Assembly (NCBI RefSeq): GCF_047324175.1 | Contig: NZ_CP178732.1 | Span: 4,216,001-4,280,000 of the forward strand | DNA length: 64,000 bases | Source: Acerihabitans sp015654925 | Lineage (GTDB): Bacteria; Pseudomonadota; Gammaproteobacteria; Enterobacterales; Enterobacteriaceae | Direction of reading: 5' to 3' | In this document: piece by piece, positions 17,015-26,098 of the stretch | Layout of the letters: the number at the start of each line of letters is the position of its first letter | Numbering within the stretch: position 1 is the first letter of the stretch | Made by a program: the position numbers and the translations under genes | The notes under the pieces: model-generated | What the model saw: only the letters and a program-made list of their open reading frames with translations | The model's database searches: none | Told to the model about the DNA's origin: nothing

Positions 17015-18919
17015 ATGAAAATAGATCATAACCCCTTTCGCGACTATTCAGCTGAGTCGGCACTGTTTGTTCGCCGGGCGCTGGTGGCATTTCTCGGTAT
17101 CCTGGCCCTTAGCGGGGTGCTGATCGCCAATCTATATCACCTGCAAATCACCCGTTTTGAAGACTACCGCACGCGATCCAACGAAAACCGCATCAAGCTG
17201 GTGCCCATCGCGCCCAGCCGCGGCATTATTTATGACCGCAACGGCATCCCGCTGGCGCTGAACCGCACCATTTACCAGTTGGAGCTGATGCCTGAAAAAA
17301 TCGATGACCTGCAAGGAACCATCGACGCTCTGCGCCCGATAGTCGATCTGACCGACGATGATATCGCCAACTTCAAAAAAGAACGCATCCGTTCGCACCG
17401 TTTTACCTCGCTGCCGCTCAAGGTCGGCCTGACCGAGGTGCAGCAGGCGCGTTTTGCGGTCAATCAGTTCAATTTCCCGGGCGTGGAGGTCAAAGGCTAT
17501 CAGCGGCGTTACTATCCCTACGGCTCGGCGCTGACCCATGTCATCGGCTATGTTTCCAAAATCAACGATAAAGACGTGGAGCGGCTGGATAAAGACGGCA
17601 TTCTCGCCAACTATGCCGCCACCAATGATATCGGCAAACTCGGCATCGAGCGTTTTTACGAAGATACCCTGCACGGCAAGACCGGCTATGAAGAAGTGGA
17701 AGTCAACAACCGTGGCCGGGTGATCCGCCAGTTGCACGAGCAGCCGCCCCAGGCCGGGAAAGACATCTACCTGACGCTGGATCTGCACCTGCAAACCTAT
17801 ATCGAGAAGCTGCTGGCGGGCAGCCGGGCGGCGGTGGTGGTCAGCGATCCGCGCGACGGCGGCATCCGTGCGCTGGTGTCCAATCCCAGCTACGATCCCA
17901 ATCTGTTTGTCGACGGCATCTCCAGCAAGGATTACCGCAACCTGCTGCAAGACGAAGACCGGCCGTTGATCAATCGCGCCACCCAGGGCGTTTACCCGCC
18001 GGCTTCCACGGTCAAACCGTATATCGCGGTGTCGGCCCTGACCCAGGGCACCATCACGCGCAACTATTCTTTGTTCGATCCCGGCTGGTGGCAACTGCCC
18101 GGCACGGAAAAACGTTACCGCGACTGGAAAAAATGGGGCCACGGCCGGCTTAATGTCACCAAGGCGCTGGAAGAATCGGCGGATACCTATTTTTATCAGG
18201 TGGCTTACGACCTGGGTATCGACAGACTCTCGGAATGGATGTCCAAATTTGGTTACGGTTCCTATACCGGCATCGATCTTTCCGAAGAACGCTCCGGCGT
18301 GATGCCGACCCGTGAATGGAAACTCAAGCGCTTTAAAAAACCCTGGTACCTCGGCGATACCATTCCGGTGGGCATCGGCCAGGGCTACTGGACGGCCACG
18401 CCGGTGCAAATGTCCAAGGCGCTGATGTCGCTGATAAACGACGGGTCGGTGCGTATCCCGCACTTGCTCTACAGTACCCGGGAAAACGGCCAGCTGGTGC
18501 CCTATCGTCAACCGGAACACACCCAGATCGGCGACCCGCATTCCGGTTATTGGGAAATCGCCAAGGACGGCATGTATGGCGTAGCCAACCGGCCCAACGG
18601 CACCGCGCGCAAAAGCTTTGCCGACGCCCCGTATAAGGTGGCGGCCAAATCCGGTACCGCCCAGGTCTATGGCCTGAAGGCCAATGAAGTCTATAATGCG
18701 CACAAGATTGCCGAGCGTCTGCGCGATCACAAATTGATGACGGCGTTCGCCCCCTATGACAAACCCACGGTAGTGGTGGTGGTGATCCTGGAAAATGGCG
18801 GTATCGGCCCGGCGGTGGGCACCATAACCCGCCAGATTCTGGACCATATTATGCTGGGCGACAATACAACCGATTTACCGGCCGAGCAGCCTGCTCCGCC
18901 CGGCGTTGAGGGTGATTAA
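17015..18919 (+). CDS. mrdA: Penicillin-binding protein 2 (elongasome transpeptidase)
   Basis: Class B PBP that cross-links peptidoglycan in the Rod complex together with RodA. A single N-terminal membrane anchor (about residues 22-42) is followed by the pedestal domain and the transpeptidase domain. The catalytic serine is S331 in STVK; the later SAD and KSGT motifs are present. Length is 634 aa. The residue before the active serine is alanine (PPAST) where E. coli has glycine, a minor difference. rodA follows after 6 bases. Confidence 0.97.
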   Translation: MKIDHNPFRDYSAESALFVRRALVAFLGILALSGVLIANLYHLQITRFEDYRTRSNENRIKLVPIAPSRGIIYDRNGIPLALNRTIYQLELMPEKIDDLQGTIDALRPIVDLTDDDIANFKKERIRSHRFTSLPLKVGLTEVQQARFAVNQFNFPGVEVKGYQRRYYPYGSALTHVIGYVSKINDKDVERLDKDGILANYAATNDIGKLGIERFYEDTLHGKTGYEEVEVNNRGRVIRQLHEQPPQAGKDIYLTLDLHLQTYIEKLLAGSRAAVVVSDPRDGGIRALVSNPSYDPNLFVDGISSKDYRNLLQDEDRPLINRATQGVYPPASTVKPYIAVSALTQGTITRNYSLFDPGWWQLPGTEKRYRDWKKWGHGRLNVTKALEESADTYFYQVAYDLGIDRLSEWMSKFGYGSYTGIDLSEERSGVMPTREWKLKRFKKPWYLGDTIPVGIGQGYWTATPVQMSKALMSLINDGSVRIPHLLYSTRENGQLVPYRQPEHTQIGDPHSGYWEIAKDGMYGVANRPNGTARKSFADAPYKVAAKSGTAQVYGLKANEVYNAHKIAERLRDHKLMTAFAPYDKPTVVVVVILENGGIGPAVGTITRQILDHIMLGDNTTDLPAEQPAPPGVEGD

Positions 18920-18925
18920 ACAATC

Positions 18926-20038
18926 ATGACCGATAACCAGCAAAACGGCGCGTTCTGGAACAAGCTCCATATCGACGTGCCCTTTCTTTTTCTGATCACG
19001 CTCCTGCTGGCTTATAGCGCCATGGTGATGTGGAGCGCCAGCGGACAGGATGTCGGCATGATGGAACGTAAAATCGGCCAGATTTTCATGGGGCTGCTGG
19101 TGATGCTGGTGCTGGCCCAGGTGCCCCCCCGGGTCTACGAGGCCTGGGCGCCCTATCTGTATATTATCAGCGTTATCCTGCTGGTGGCGGTGGATGCTTT
19201 CGGCCAGATCAGCAAGGGGGCGCAACGCTGGCTGGATCTGGGGTTCGTGCGCTTCCAGCCGTCGGAGATCGCCAAAATCGCGGTGCCGTTGATGGTGGCG
19301 CGCTTTATCAACCGCGACAGCTGCCCGCCGTCGCTGAAAAATACCGCCATCGCCCTGGTGCTGATTTTCCTGCCCACCCTGCTGGTGGCGGCCCAGCCCG
19401 ATTTGGGCACCGCCATTCTGATTGCCGCCTCCGGCCTGTTCGTCCTGTTCCTGTCCGGCATGAGCTGGAAGCTCATTGGCGTGGCCGCGCTGCTGGTGGC
19501 GGCGTTTATCCCGATCCTGTGGTTCTTCCTGATGCATGATTACCAGCGGGATCGCGTGATGATGCTGCTCGATCCGGAAACCGACCCGCTCGGCGCCGGC
19601 TACCACATCATCCAGTCAAAAATCGCCATCGGTTCCGGCGGGCTGAGCGGCAAAGGCTGGCTGCACGGCACCCAGTCGCAGCTGGAGTTCTTGCCGGAGC
19701 GGCATACCGACTTTATCTTCGCCGTCCTGGGCGAGGAGCTGGGTCTGATTGGCGTTCTGGTGCTCTTAGGGCTATACCTGTGCGTAATCATGCGCGGCCT
19801 GGTGATCGCCGCCAAGGCGCAAACCACCTTCGGCCGGGTCATGGCGGGCGGTTTAATGCTGATTTTGTTCGTTTACGTCTTCGTGAATATCGGCATGGTA
19901 AGTGGTATCTTACCGGTGGTCGGCGTCCCGCTGCCCTTGGTCAGCTACGGCGGCTCGGCATTAATCGTGCTGATGGCCGGGTTTGGTATCGTCATGTCGA
20001 TACATACTCATCGGAAAATGTTGTCTAAAAATTTATAG
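18926..20038 (+). CDS. mrdB: RodA, SEDS peptidoglycan glycosyltransferase
   Basis: SEDS-family polymerase that synthesises glycan strands for lateral wall growth with PBP2. The 370-aa protein has about ten hydrophobic segments; conserved SEDS features include FQPSEIAK near residue 110, the large periplasmic loop with LGAGYHIIQSKIAIGSGG, ERHTDFIFAV, and PLPLVSYGGSA near the C-terminus. It sits between mrdA and rlpA, with 6- and 9-base gaps. Confidence 0.97.
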   Translation: MTDNQQNGAFWNKLHIDVPFLFLITLLLAYSAMVMWSASGQDVGMMERKIGQIFMGLLVMLVLAQVPPRVYEAWAPYLYIISVILLVAVDAFGQISKGAQRWLDLGFVRFQPSEIAKIAVPLMVARFINRDSCPPSLKNTAIALVLIFLPTLLVAAQPDLGTAILIAASGLFVLFLSGMSWKLIGVAALLVAAFIPILWFFLMHDYQRDRVMMLLDPETDPLGAGYHIIQSKIAIGSGGLSGKGWLHGTQSQLEFLPERHTDFIFAVLGEELGLIGVLVLLGLYLCVIMRGLVIAAKAQTTFGRVMAGGLMLILFVYVFVNIGMVSGILPVVGVPLPLVSYGGSALIVLMAGFGIVMSIHTHRKMLSKNL

Positions 20039-20047
20039 AGGTGAGCA

Positions 20048-21229
20048 ATGCGTAAGGAATGGCACTGGATCGGCGTGATTGGGTTATTGCTCACGGCATG
20101 TAGCACCACGGAAAACGCGCCGGAGCAGACCGCGGCGCCGGCGGCCTACAACGGGCCGGTAGTGGAAATCAGCGGCGTCGAACCGCGCTACGAGCCCTAT
20201 AACCCGGCTACCAGCCAGGACTATGAGGTCAATGGCAAAACCTACCGTATTGTTAAAAACCCGCAGAATTTCAGTGAAACCGGGCTGGCCAGCTCTTATG
20301 GCGCCGAGGCCAGCGGCAACCAAACCGCCACCGGCGAGCAGTTTGACGCCGAAGCCCTGACCGCCGCGCATCCGACGCTGCCGCTGCCTAGCTACGTGCG
20401 CGTCACCAATCTCAGCAACGGCCGCCAACTGGTGGTGAGGGTCAATGACCGCGGCCCGTATGTCCCGGGGCGCATTATCGACCTGTCGCGGGCGGCCGCC
20501 GATCGGCTCAATACCTCCAACAACAGCAAGGTGCGGGTCGACTTTATCCAGGTCGCGCCGGACGGTACGCTGTCCGGTCCCGGCACCATCGGTACGGTGG
20601 TGGCCAAGCAGAATTACGCGCTGCCGCCCCGGCCCACCCTGGGCAGCAGCGACATGGGCACGCCGGTGCTGCAGCCCGCGTCGGTGCCGGATAGTGCGCC
20701 GGTGCGTCCCGTGGCCGACCCGGATCAAAATGGCCAGCCGGCGGCCGACGACGAGTCCGCCGCCCCCGCGCCAACCGACAACGACGGCGCTCAGAGCCGG
20801 AGCGGCGGCTTTCTCGGCACCCCTTCCGCCCTGCCGGCCGGCGTGATTGAATCCGATGAGCCGGCCGCGGTGGTATCGCAACCGTCTGCGCCGGCAGTAT
20901 CGCAGCCCGCGCCGCCGGTGGTAGCGCAGCCAGGGCCGATCGTCAGCACCCGCGCCTCGTCGCAGGCCGCTGCGCCGGCAGCGTCGGCAGCGCCGGCGTC
21001 CGGACATTATGTGGTGCAGGTGGGCGCATTGGGCGATCGGCAGCGGGCGATGACCTGGCAAAAAAGCCTGAGCCAGCGCTTCGGCGTACCCGGCAAGGTG
21101 ACCGCCAACGGCGCCATGTTCCGGGTGCAACTGGGGCCGTTCAGTTCCAAACAGCAGGCCGGCGCGCTGCAACAGCGGTTAACCAGCGAAGCGCAGCAGC
21201 AATCGTTTATCACCACCGCGACCGATTAA
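20048..21229 (+). CDS. rlpA: Septal-ring lytic transglycosylase-type lipoprotein RlpA
   Basis: Outer-membrane lipoprotein; in Pseudomonas RlpA cleaves denuded glycan at division sites, while activity in enterobacteria is less clear. The lipobox LLTAC gives the lipidated cysteine C18. A double-psi beta-barrel RlpA domain lies around residues 75-165 (ASSYGAEASGNQTATGEQFD, then VRVNDRGPYVPGRIIDLS). A long Pro/Ala-rich linker (about 195-315) leads to a C-terminal SPOR domain that binds denuded peptidoglycan. Length is 393 aa. It closes the rsfS-rlmH-mrdA-mrdB-rlpA run. Confidence 0.95.
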   Translation: MRKEWHWIGVIGLLLTACSTTENAPEQTAAPAAYNGPVVEISGVEPRYEPYNPATSQDYEVNGKTYRIVKNPQNFSETGLASSYGAEASGNQTATGEQFDAEALTAAHPTLPLPSYVRVTNLSNGRQLVVRVNDRGPYVPGRIIDLSRAAADRLNTSNNSKVRVDFIQVAPDGTLSGPGTIGTVVAKQNYALPPRPTLGSSDMGTPVLQPASVPDSAPVRPVADPDQNGQPAADDESAAPAPTDNDGAQSRSGGFLGTPSALPAGVIESDEPAAVVSQPSAPAVSQPAPPVVAQPGPIVSTRASSQAAAPAASAAPASGHYVVQVGALGDRQRAMTWQKSLSQRFGVPGKVTANGAMFRVQLGPFSSKQQAGALQQRLTSEAQQQSFITTATD

Positions 21230-21245
21230 CGTCAATCGCCACGGC

Positions 21246-21314
21246 GGCCGGCAGAAACATTCTTAAAAGGTTATCCCCCGTCAGGAGACGGATTGCCTGA
21301 TGCCGGCCTTTTTT
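21246..21314 (+). terminator. Branched intrinsic terminator after rlpA
   Basis: Eight-base arms GGCCGGCA (21246-21253) and TGCCGGCC (21301-21308) are followed by six T residues. The long loop contains its own hairpin, CCGTC-AGGA-GACGG. Together they give a plausible terminator for the mrdAB-rlpA transcript before dacA. Confidence 0.6.
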
Positions 21315-21372
21315 ACTTCTGCTATAGTGTGGCACGATTTTAACTTACTCCCACGGATGCTGTTGTCCTGAC

Positions 21373-22584
21373 ATGAATAAAGTAATGAGCCATCTTTTAT
21401 TCAAGCGCTTAGCCTTAAGCACCCTTATTGCGCTGATTCCCCTGTCTTATAGCCATGCCGACGATGTGAATCTGAAGACCATGATTCCCGGCGTGCCGCA
21501 AATAGATGCCGAAACCTATATCCTGATTGACTATAATTCCGGCAAAGTGCTGGCGGAACAAAATGCCGACGCGCGCCGCGATCCGGCAAGCCTGACCAAA
21601 ATGATGACCAGTTATGTCATCGGCCAGGCCATCAAATCCGGTAAAATCACCCCTACCGATATCATCACCGTGAATAAAGACGCCTGGGCGACCGGCAATC
21701 CGGTGTTTAAAGGGTCGTCGCTGATGTTTCTCAAACCAGGCGATCGCGTGCCGGTTTCGGAACTTAACCGCGGCATTATCCTCCAGTCGGGCAATGACGC
21801 CTGCGTCGCCATGGCGGATTATGTCGCCGGCAGCCAGGACGCCTTTGTCGGCCTGATGAACAATTACGTCAAGGCGCTGGGCCTGCCCAATACCCATTTC
21901 GAGACCGTGCACGGGCTCGACGCGCCGGGCCAGTTCAGCTCCGCCCGCGATATGGCCATGATAGGCAAGGCGCTGATTCGCGATGTGCCGGCCGAATACG
22001 CCACCTATAAAGAGCGGGAATTCACCTTCAATAATATCCGGCAGATGAACCGCAACGGCTTATTGTGGGATACCAACCTGAACGTGGACGGCATCAAAAC
22101 CGGCCATACCGATTCCGCCGGTTTTAACCTGGTGGCCTCGGCTACCGAAGGCCAGATGCGCCTGATTTCGGCGGTCATGGGCGGCCATTCGCCCAAGGGA
22201 CGTGAAAACGAAACCCGTAAATTGCTGACCTGGGGTTTCCGTTTCTTTGAAACCGTGGCGCCGCTGAAAGCCGGCAAGGAATTCGCCTCCGAGCCGGTAT
22301 GGTTCGGCGATACCGACAACGTCAAGCTGGGCGTCGATACCGACGCTTACCTGACCATTCCCCGCGGCCGCATGAAGGATTTGAAAGCCAGCTATACCCT
22401 GGTCAATAAAGAATTGCGCGCGCCGTTGGCCAAGGGCCAGCAGGTGGGCACCATCAACTTCCAGCTGGACGGCAAGACTATCGATCAGCACCCGCTGGTG
22501 GTATTGAGCGAAGTGCAGGAAGGCAATATTTTCAGCCGGATCGTCGATTATATCAAACTGATGTTCCATCATTGGTTCGCTTAA
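21373..22584 (+). CDS. dacA: D-alanyl-D-alanine carboxypeptidase DacA (PBP5)
   Basis: Periplasmic PBP5 that removes the terminal D-Ala from pentapeptides and so helps keep cell diameter and shape uniform. A signal peptide ends near residue 29 (SYSHA). The catalytic S73-x2-K76 (SLTK), the SGN motif (LQSGNDACVA) and the KTG motif (IKTGHT) are intact. The C-terminus (RIVDYIKLMFHHWFA) is the amphipathic membrane anchor of PBP5/PBP6. Length is 403 aa. It has its own 5' region after the rlpA terminator. Confidence 0.97.
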   Translation: MNKVMSHLLFKRLALSTLIALIPLSYSHADDVNLKTMIPGVPQIDAETYILIDYNSGKVLAEQNADARRDPASLTKMMTSYVIGQAIKSGKITPTDIITVNKDAWATGNPVFKGSSLMFLKPGDRVPVSELNRGIILQSGNDACVAMADYVAGSQDAFVGLMNNYVKALGLPNTHFETVHGLDAPGQFSSARDMAMIGKALIRDVPAEYATYKEREFTFNNIRQMNRNGLLWDTNLNVDGIKTGHTDSAGFNLVASATEGQMRLISAVMGGHSPKGRENETRKLLTWGFRFFETVAPLKAGKEFASEPVWFGDTDNVKLGVDTDAYLTIPRGRMKDLKASYTLVNKELRAPLAKGQQVGTINFQLDGKTIDQHPLVVLSEVQEGNIFSRIVDYIKLMFHHWFA

Positions 22585-22596
22585 TTCCCGCCGCGC

Positions 22597-22626
22597 TTGT
22601 CAGGGGTAAACCCGCCCCCCTATAAT
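22597..22626 (+). promoter_or_regulatory. Promoter upstream of ybeD
   Basis: TTGTCA (22597-22602), an 18-base spacer and TATAAT (22621-22626) form a good sigma-70 promoter just after dacA. The expected transcription start is near 22633. Confidence 0.65.
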
Positions 22627-22639
22627 ACTGTCATCCCCC

Positions 22640-22665
22640 ATCACTCCCGCCCAGGCGGGAGTGAT
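22640..22665 (+). terminator. Perfect 12-bp hairpin between dacA and ybeD
   Basis: Arms 22640-22651 and 22654-22665 are fully complementary (ATCACTCCCGCC with GGCGGGAGTGAT), followed by GTTTTC. It could end dacA transcripts. Because it starts only about 7 bases after the expected start of the ybeD promoter, it could also be a 5'-terminal hairpin of the ybeD mRNA. Confidence 0.6.
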
Positions 22666-22687
22666 GTTTTCAGCCCCCGGAGCGCTA

Positions 22688-22951
22688 ATGAAAACCAAAC
22701 TGAATGAACTGCTCGAATTCCCCTGCTCGTTCACCTATAAAGTGATGGGCATCGCCCATCCGCAACTGGTCGATCAGGTGGTCGAGGTCATACAGCGCCA
22801 CGCCCCGGGCGATTACACGCCGCAGGTTAAACCCAGCAGCAAAGGCAACTACCAGGCGGTGTCCATTACCATTACCGCCACGCATATCGAGCAGGTCGAA
22901 GCGCTGTATGAAGAATTGGGTAATCTCGATTTGGTCCGCATGGTGATGTAA
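22688..22951 (+). CDS. ybeD: YbeD (DUF493) regulatory-fold protein
   Basis: An 87-aa cytosolic protein of the UPF0250/DUF493 family, with a small ACT-like alpha/beta fold; its role is not settled, but it is conserved beside lipB. The ATG at 22688 is chosen because GGAG lies 5 bases before it and the product begins MKTKLNELLEF as in E. coli. The sequence is strongly conserved (RHAPGDYTP, SSKGNY, EALYEELG). lipB begins 14 bases downstream. Confidence 0.93.
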   Translation: MKTKLNELLEFPCSFTYKVMGIAHPQLVDQVVEVIQRHAPGDYTPQVKPSSKGNYQAVSITITATHIEQVEALYEELGNLDLVRMVM

Positions 22952-22965
22952 ACCAGGAGCCGCAC

Positions 22966-23673
22966 GTGTCGCAGGATATCATCAATATTCGCCAGCTTGG
23001 GCTGCTACCCTATGAAACGGTGTCGCGGGCCATGCATGTATTCACCGACCGCCGGGATGGCGCCACCCCGGACGAAATCTGGCTGGTGCAGCACCCCCAG
23101 GTATTTACCCAGGGCCAGGCGGGCAAAGCCGAACATATCCTGATGCCGGGCGCCATCCCGGTGATCCAAAGCGATCGCGGCGGCCAGGTCACCTTTCACG
23201 GCCCCGGTCAGCAGATCGTGTATGTCCTGCTTAACCTGAAACGCCGCAAACTCGGCGTCAGGCAATTGGTCACCCTGCTGGAAGATACGGTGGTGGCCAC
23301 CCTGGCCCGTTTCGGCATCGACGCCCGCGCCCGCGCCGACGCGCCGGGCGTCTACGTGGGCGACGACAAGATTTGCTCGCTGGGACTGCGCATCCGCAAG
23401 GGCTGCTCGTTCCACGGCCTGGCGTTGAATATCGATATGGATCTCTCGCCGTTCCTGCGTATCAACCCCTGCGGTTACGCCGGCCTGCGCATGACCCAGG
23501 TGTCGGACCTCGCGCCCGGCACCCGCCTGGATGATGTGGCGCCGGTGCTCACCGCGGCGCTGCTCGCTTTGCTCGGCGATCCGCCCGCCCAGGCGGTGCC
23601 CTGGAACGCGGCTGACTATGTTGGCAACCAGGCGGAAGACGCCGGACGCCAGGCCGCCGACGCTCCGCGGTGA
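22966..23673 (+). CDS. lipB: Octanoyl-ACP:protein octanoyltransferase LipB
   Basis: Transfers octanoate from acyl carrier protein to lipoyl domains, the first step of lipoate synthesis. The active pair K135 and C169 occupies the same positions as in E. coli (DDKICSLG and INPCGYAG), and the RGGQVTFHGPGQ loop is intact. GTG at 22966 follows CAGGAG. At 235 aa it is about 20 residues longer than E. coli LipB; the extra is an Ala/Asp-rich C-terminal tail of no obvious function. Confidence 0.95.
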   Translation: MSQDIINIRQLGLLPYETVSRAMHVFTDRRDGATPDEIWLVQHPQVFTQGQAGKAEHILMPGAIPVIQSDRGGQVTFHGPGQQIVYVLLNLKRRKLGVRQLVTLLEDTVVATLARFGIDARARADAPGVYVGDDKICSLGLRIRKGCSFHGLALNIDMDLSPFLRINPCGYAGLRMTQVSDLAPGTRLDDVAPVLTAALLALLGDPPAQAVPWNAADYVGNQAEDAGRQAADAPR

Positions 23674-23782
23674 TTGCAAGCGTTGCCGGCGGCGCGCCGA
23701 TGCGGCTTAATCGCGCAGCATCGGCCGGCGCGCATTTAGCAATAATCGCTTTTTTGGGCTGAAAGCCGCCGGCTAACCATGT

Positions 23783-23788
23783 TATAAT
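23783..23788 (+). promoter_or_regulatory. Possible -10 element of lipA
   Basis: TATAAT lies 95 bases before the lipA start in an AT-rich gap. No good -35 was found at the usual spacing, so this is a partial call. Confidence 0.35.
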
Positions 23789-23883
23789 TTGTGATGTTTT
23801 ATCAAATATATTTGAACAATCACGTAACAGAGTGAATGTGTTTAAATTCATACTGTCAAATTCGGGACGGGACCAGCAAGCTT

Positions 23884-24849
23884 ATGAGTAAACCGATACA
23901 GATGGAACGCGGCGTAAAATACCGCGATGCCGATAAAATGGCCTTAATCCCGATCAAAACCGTGGTGGTGGAGCGGCAGGAATTACTGCGCAAACCGGAA
24001 TGGATGAAGATCAAATTGCCGTCGGATTCCACGCGTATTCAGGGGATCAAGGCCGCCATGCGCAAAAACGGCCTGCACTCGGTCTGCGAAGAAGCCTCCT
24101 GCCCGAATCTGTCCGAATGCTTTAACCACGGCACCGCCACCTTTATGATTCTCGGGGCGATCTGTACCCGCCGCTGCCCGTTCTGCGACGTGGCGCACGG
24201 CCGCCCTACCGCTCCCGATGCCAATGAGCCGGAGAAACTGGGCCAGACCATTGCGGATATGGGGCTGCGCTATGTGGTCATCACCTCGGTGGATCGCGAC
24301 GATCTGCGCGACGGCGGCGCACAGCATTTTGCCGACTGCGTCAGCGCTATCCGCGCGAAAAACCCCACCATCAAAATTGAAACGCTGGTGCCGGACTTTC
24401 GCGGCCGCATGGATCGCGCGCTGGAAATCATCAACGCCGCGCCGCCGGATGTGTTTAACCATAATCTGGAAAATGTGCCGCGATTATACCGCCAGGTTCG
24501 CCCCGGCGCCGACTATGCCTGGTCGTTGAAACTGCTGGAGCGCTTTAAAGAAGCCCACCCCGAGCTGCCGACCAAATCCGGCCTGATGGTGGGCCTGGGC
24601 GAAACCAATGCTGAAATCGTCGACGTGATGCGCGACCTGCGCCGCCACGGCGTGACCATGCTGACCCTGGGGCAGTATTTGCAGCCCAGCCGCCATCATC
24701 TGGCGGTGAAGCGCTACGTGAGTCCGCAGGAATTCGATGAGATGAAAGCGGAAGCGCTGGCTATGGGCTTTACCCACGCGGCATGCGGTCCGTTTGTACG
24801 CTCGTCCTACCATGCCGATCTGCAGGCGAAAGGCATTGAGGTAAAATAA
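23884..24849 (+). CDS. lipA: Lipoyl synthase LipA
   Basis: Radical-SAM enzyme that inserts two sulfurs into protein-bound octanoate. Auxiliary-cluster cysteines C68, C73 and C79 and radical-SAM cysteines C94, C98 and C101 (CTRRCPFC) are at the same positions as in E. coli, as is the length of 321 aa. The start at 23884 gives MSKPIQMERG. The auxiliary cluster is the sulfur donor in this family. lipA lies 210 bases after lipB and is convergent with tatE. Confidence 0.98.
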   Translation: MSKPIQMERGVKYRDADKMALIPIKTVVVERQELLRKPEWMKIKLPSDSTRIQGIKAAMRKNGLHSVCEEASCPNLSECFNHGTATFMILGAICTRRCPFCDVAHGRPTAPDANEPEKLGQTIADMGLRYVVITSVDRDDLRDGGAQHFADCVSAIRAKNPTIKIETLVPDFRGRMDRALEIINAAPPDVFNHNLENVPRLYRQVRPGADYAWSLKLLERFKEAHPELPTKSGLMVGLGETNAEIVDVMRDLRRHGVTMLTLGQYLQPSRHHLAVKRYVSPQEFDEMKAEALAMGFTHAACGPFVRSSYHADLQAKGIEVK

Positions 24850-24890
24850 CCGCCGACACATTTGGTTACCTGTTTTCCTCAACGCAGCAA

Positions 24891-24921
24891 AAAAAAGGAT
24901 GGGCGCGATGCCATCCTTTTT
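24891..24921. terminator. Bidirectional terminator between lipA and tatE
   Basis: The stem GGATGG/CCATCC is flanked by an A-run on the left and a T-run on the right, so it can terminate both the rightward lipA transcript and the leftward tatE transcript. Confidence 0.88.
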
Positions 24922-24969
24922 ATTTAGCTGGATTAACCCGCTAAGATAAACCGCCGTTCAGGGCGTGAC

Positions 24970-25176
24970 TTACTCTTTACGTTCCGTAACCTGCGGCGCT
25001 ACCGCTTCGTCAGGCTGGGTTTTCTGCGCGGCGGCGTCGTCGCTGTTCATGGCCTTTTTAAAGCCTTTGATTGCCGCACCCAGATCGCCGCCCAGGCTGC
25101 GCAATTTATTGGTACCGAACAGCAGCACAATCAAGGCGCCGATTACTAACAGTTTGGTAATGCTTAGACCTTCCAT
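24970..25176 (-). CDS. tatE: Sec-independent translocase protein TatE
   Basis: TatA-type component of the twin-arginine translocase. One N-terminal membrane helix (about residues 5-20) with LLFGTNKLRSLGGDLG and an amphipathic helix is the family signature; the tail is acidic and polar. ATG at 25176 is preferred (MEGLSITKLL, 68 aa) with GAAGG five to six bases upstream; a GTG at 25182 is also possible. Its place beside lipA matches E. coli tatE. Confidence 0.92.
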   Translation of the reverse strand: MEGLSITKLLVIGALIVLLFGTNKLRSLGGDLGAAIKGFKKAMNSDDAAAQKTQPDEAVAPQVTERKE

Positions 25177-25321
25177 ACTCACCTTCTTGATTAACGCTTG
25201 CTGATAAAAACAGCGATTATTAATGTTAACCGCTTTTTACCGCTATTGCCCCTGCATTACAAGAGATATCTGTAACAGATTCACCTGCCGGTCCGGCAAA
25301 AAAGGACATTCGCCGGTTTTA

Positions 25322-26098
25322 TCATAAAAAACGGCTTAAAAAAGCCCGGGTGCGCGGATGCTGCGGATTCACCAGGACTTCTTCCGGGACGCCCTGCTCC
25401 ACCACCACGCCCTGATCCATAAAAATCACCCGGTCGGCCGCTTCGCGGGCAAAACCGATTTCATGGGTCACCACGATCATCGTCAACCCCCGATCCGCCA
25501 GATTGCGCATGGTGCCCAACACCTCGCCCACCAGTTCCGGGTCCAGCGCCGAGGTCGGTTCATCAAAGAGCATTAGCCGCGGGCGGATGGCCAAGGCCCT
25601 GGCGATGGCTACCCGCTGCTGCTGGCCGCCGGACAGATGGCGCGGATAAGCATCTGCCTTTTCGCTTAATCCCACCGTTTGCAGTAACTCGCGCGCGTAG
25701 CGCACCGCTTCCTGGCGGCTTTGCTTATGCACGCCGATGGGCGCCTCGATGATATTTTGCAATACGGTCATATGGGGATAAAGATTAAATTGCTGGAATA
25801 CCATGCCGATTTCCTGCCGCTGGCGCGCGATGGCCCGCGGGGAAAGTTTATGCAGCACGCCTTTTTTCAGCTGATAGCCCACCTGGTGATCGCCGACGAT
25901 AATCGAGCCTTGATTCATATCCTCCAGATGATTGATGCAGCGCAGGAAGGTGGATTTGCCAGAACCTGAAGGCCCGAGAATAACCACCACTTCGCCCGGA
26001 TGAACCTCCATATTAATGCCCTTGAGCACCTCGTTATCACCGTAGCTTTTATGCACGTCCCGCGCGCATACCAGCGGCGCCGATGTCGACTGCATCAT
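25322..26098 (-). CDS. Polar amino-acid ABC transporter ATP-binding protein
   Basis: A 258-aa ATPase of the PAAT (polar amino acid uptake) family. Walker A GPSGSGKST is at residues 42-50; LSGGQQQRVAIARAL, LMLFDEPTSALDP and VVTHEIGFA complete the nucleotide-binding set. Its start overlaps the permease stop by 4 bases, so it is the last gene of the leftward operon from 29771. The substrate cannot be read from the sequence; linked YbeM and a Pht5-like protein suggest a nitrogen compound or carboxylate. Confidence 0.93.
   Translation of the reverse strand: MMQSTSAPLVCARDVHKSYGDNEVLKGINMEVHPGEVVVILGPSGSGKSTFLRCINHLEDMNQGSIIVGDHQVGYQLKKGVLHKLSPRAIARQRQEIGMVFQQFNLYPHMTVLQNIIEAPIGVHKQSRQEAVRYARELLQTVGLSEKADAYPRHLSGGQQQRVAIARALAIRPRLMLFDEPTSALDPELVGEVLGTMRNLADRGLTMIVVTHEIGFAREAADRVIFMDQGVVVEQGVPEEVLVNPQHPRTRAFLSRFL

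Noticed and set aside
17132..18847. 571-codon frame antisense to mrdA
   Set aside because: It lies wholly within the PBP2 gene in the opposite direction; the codon bias of a GC-rich gene opens the complementary frame. The product has no recognisable domain.
20084..21172. 362-codon frame antisense to rlpA
   Set aside because: Shadow of the Pro/Ala-rich RlpA coding region, with an Arg/Gly-rich product and no start signal.
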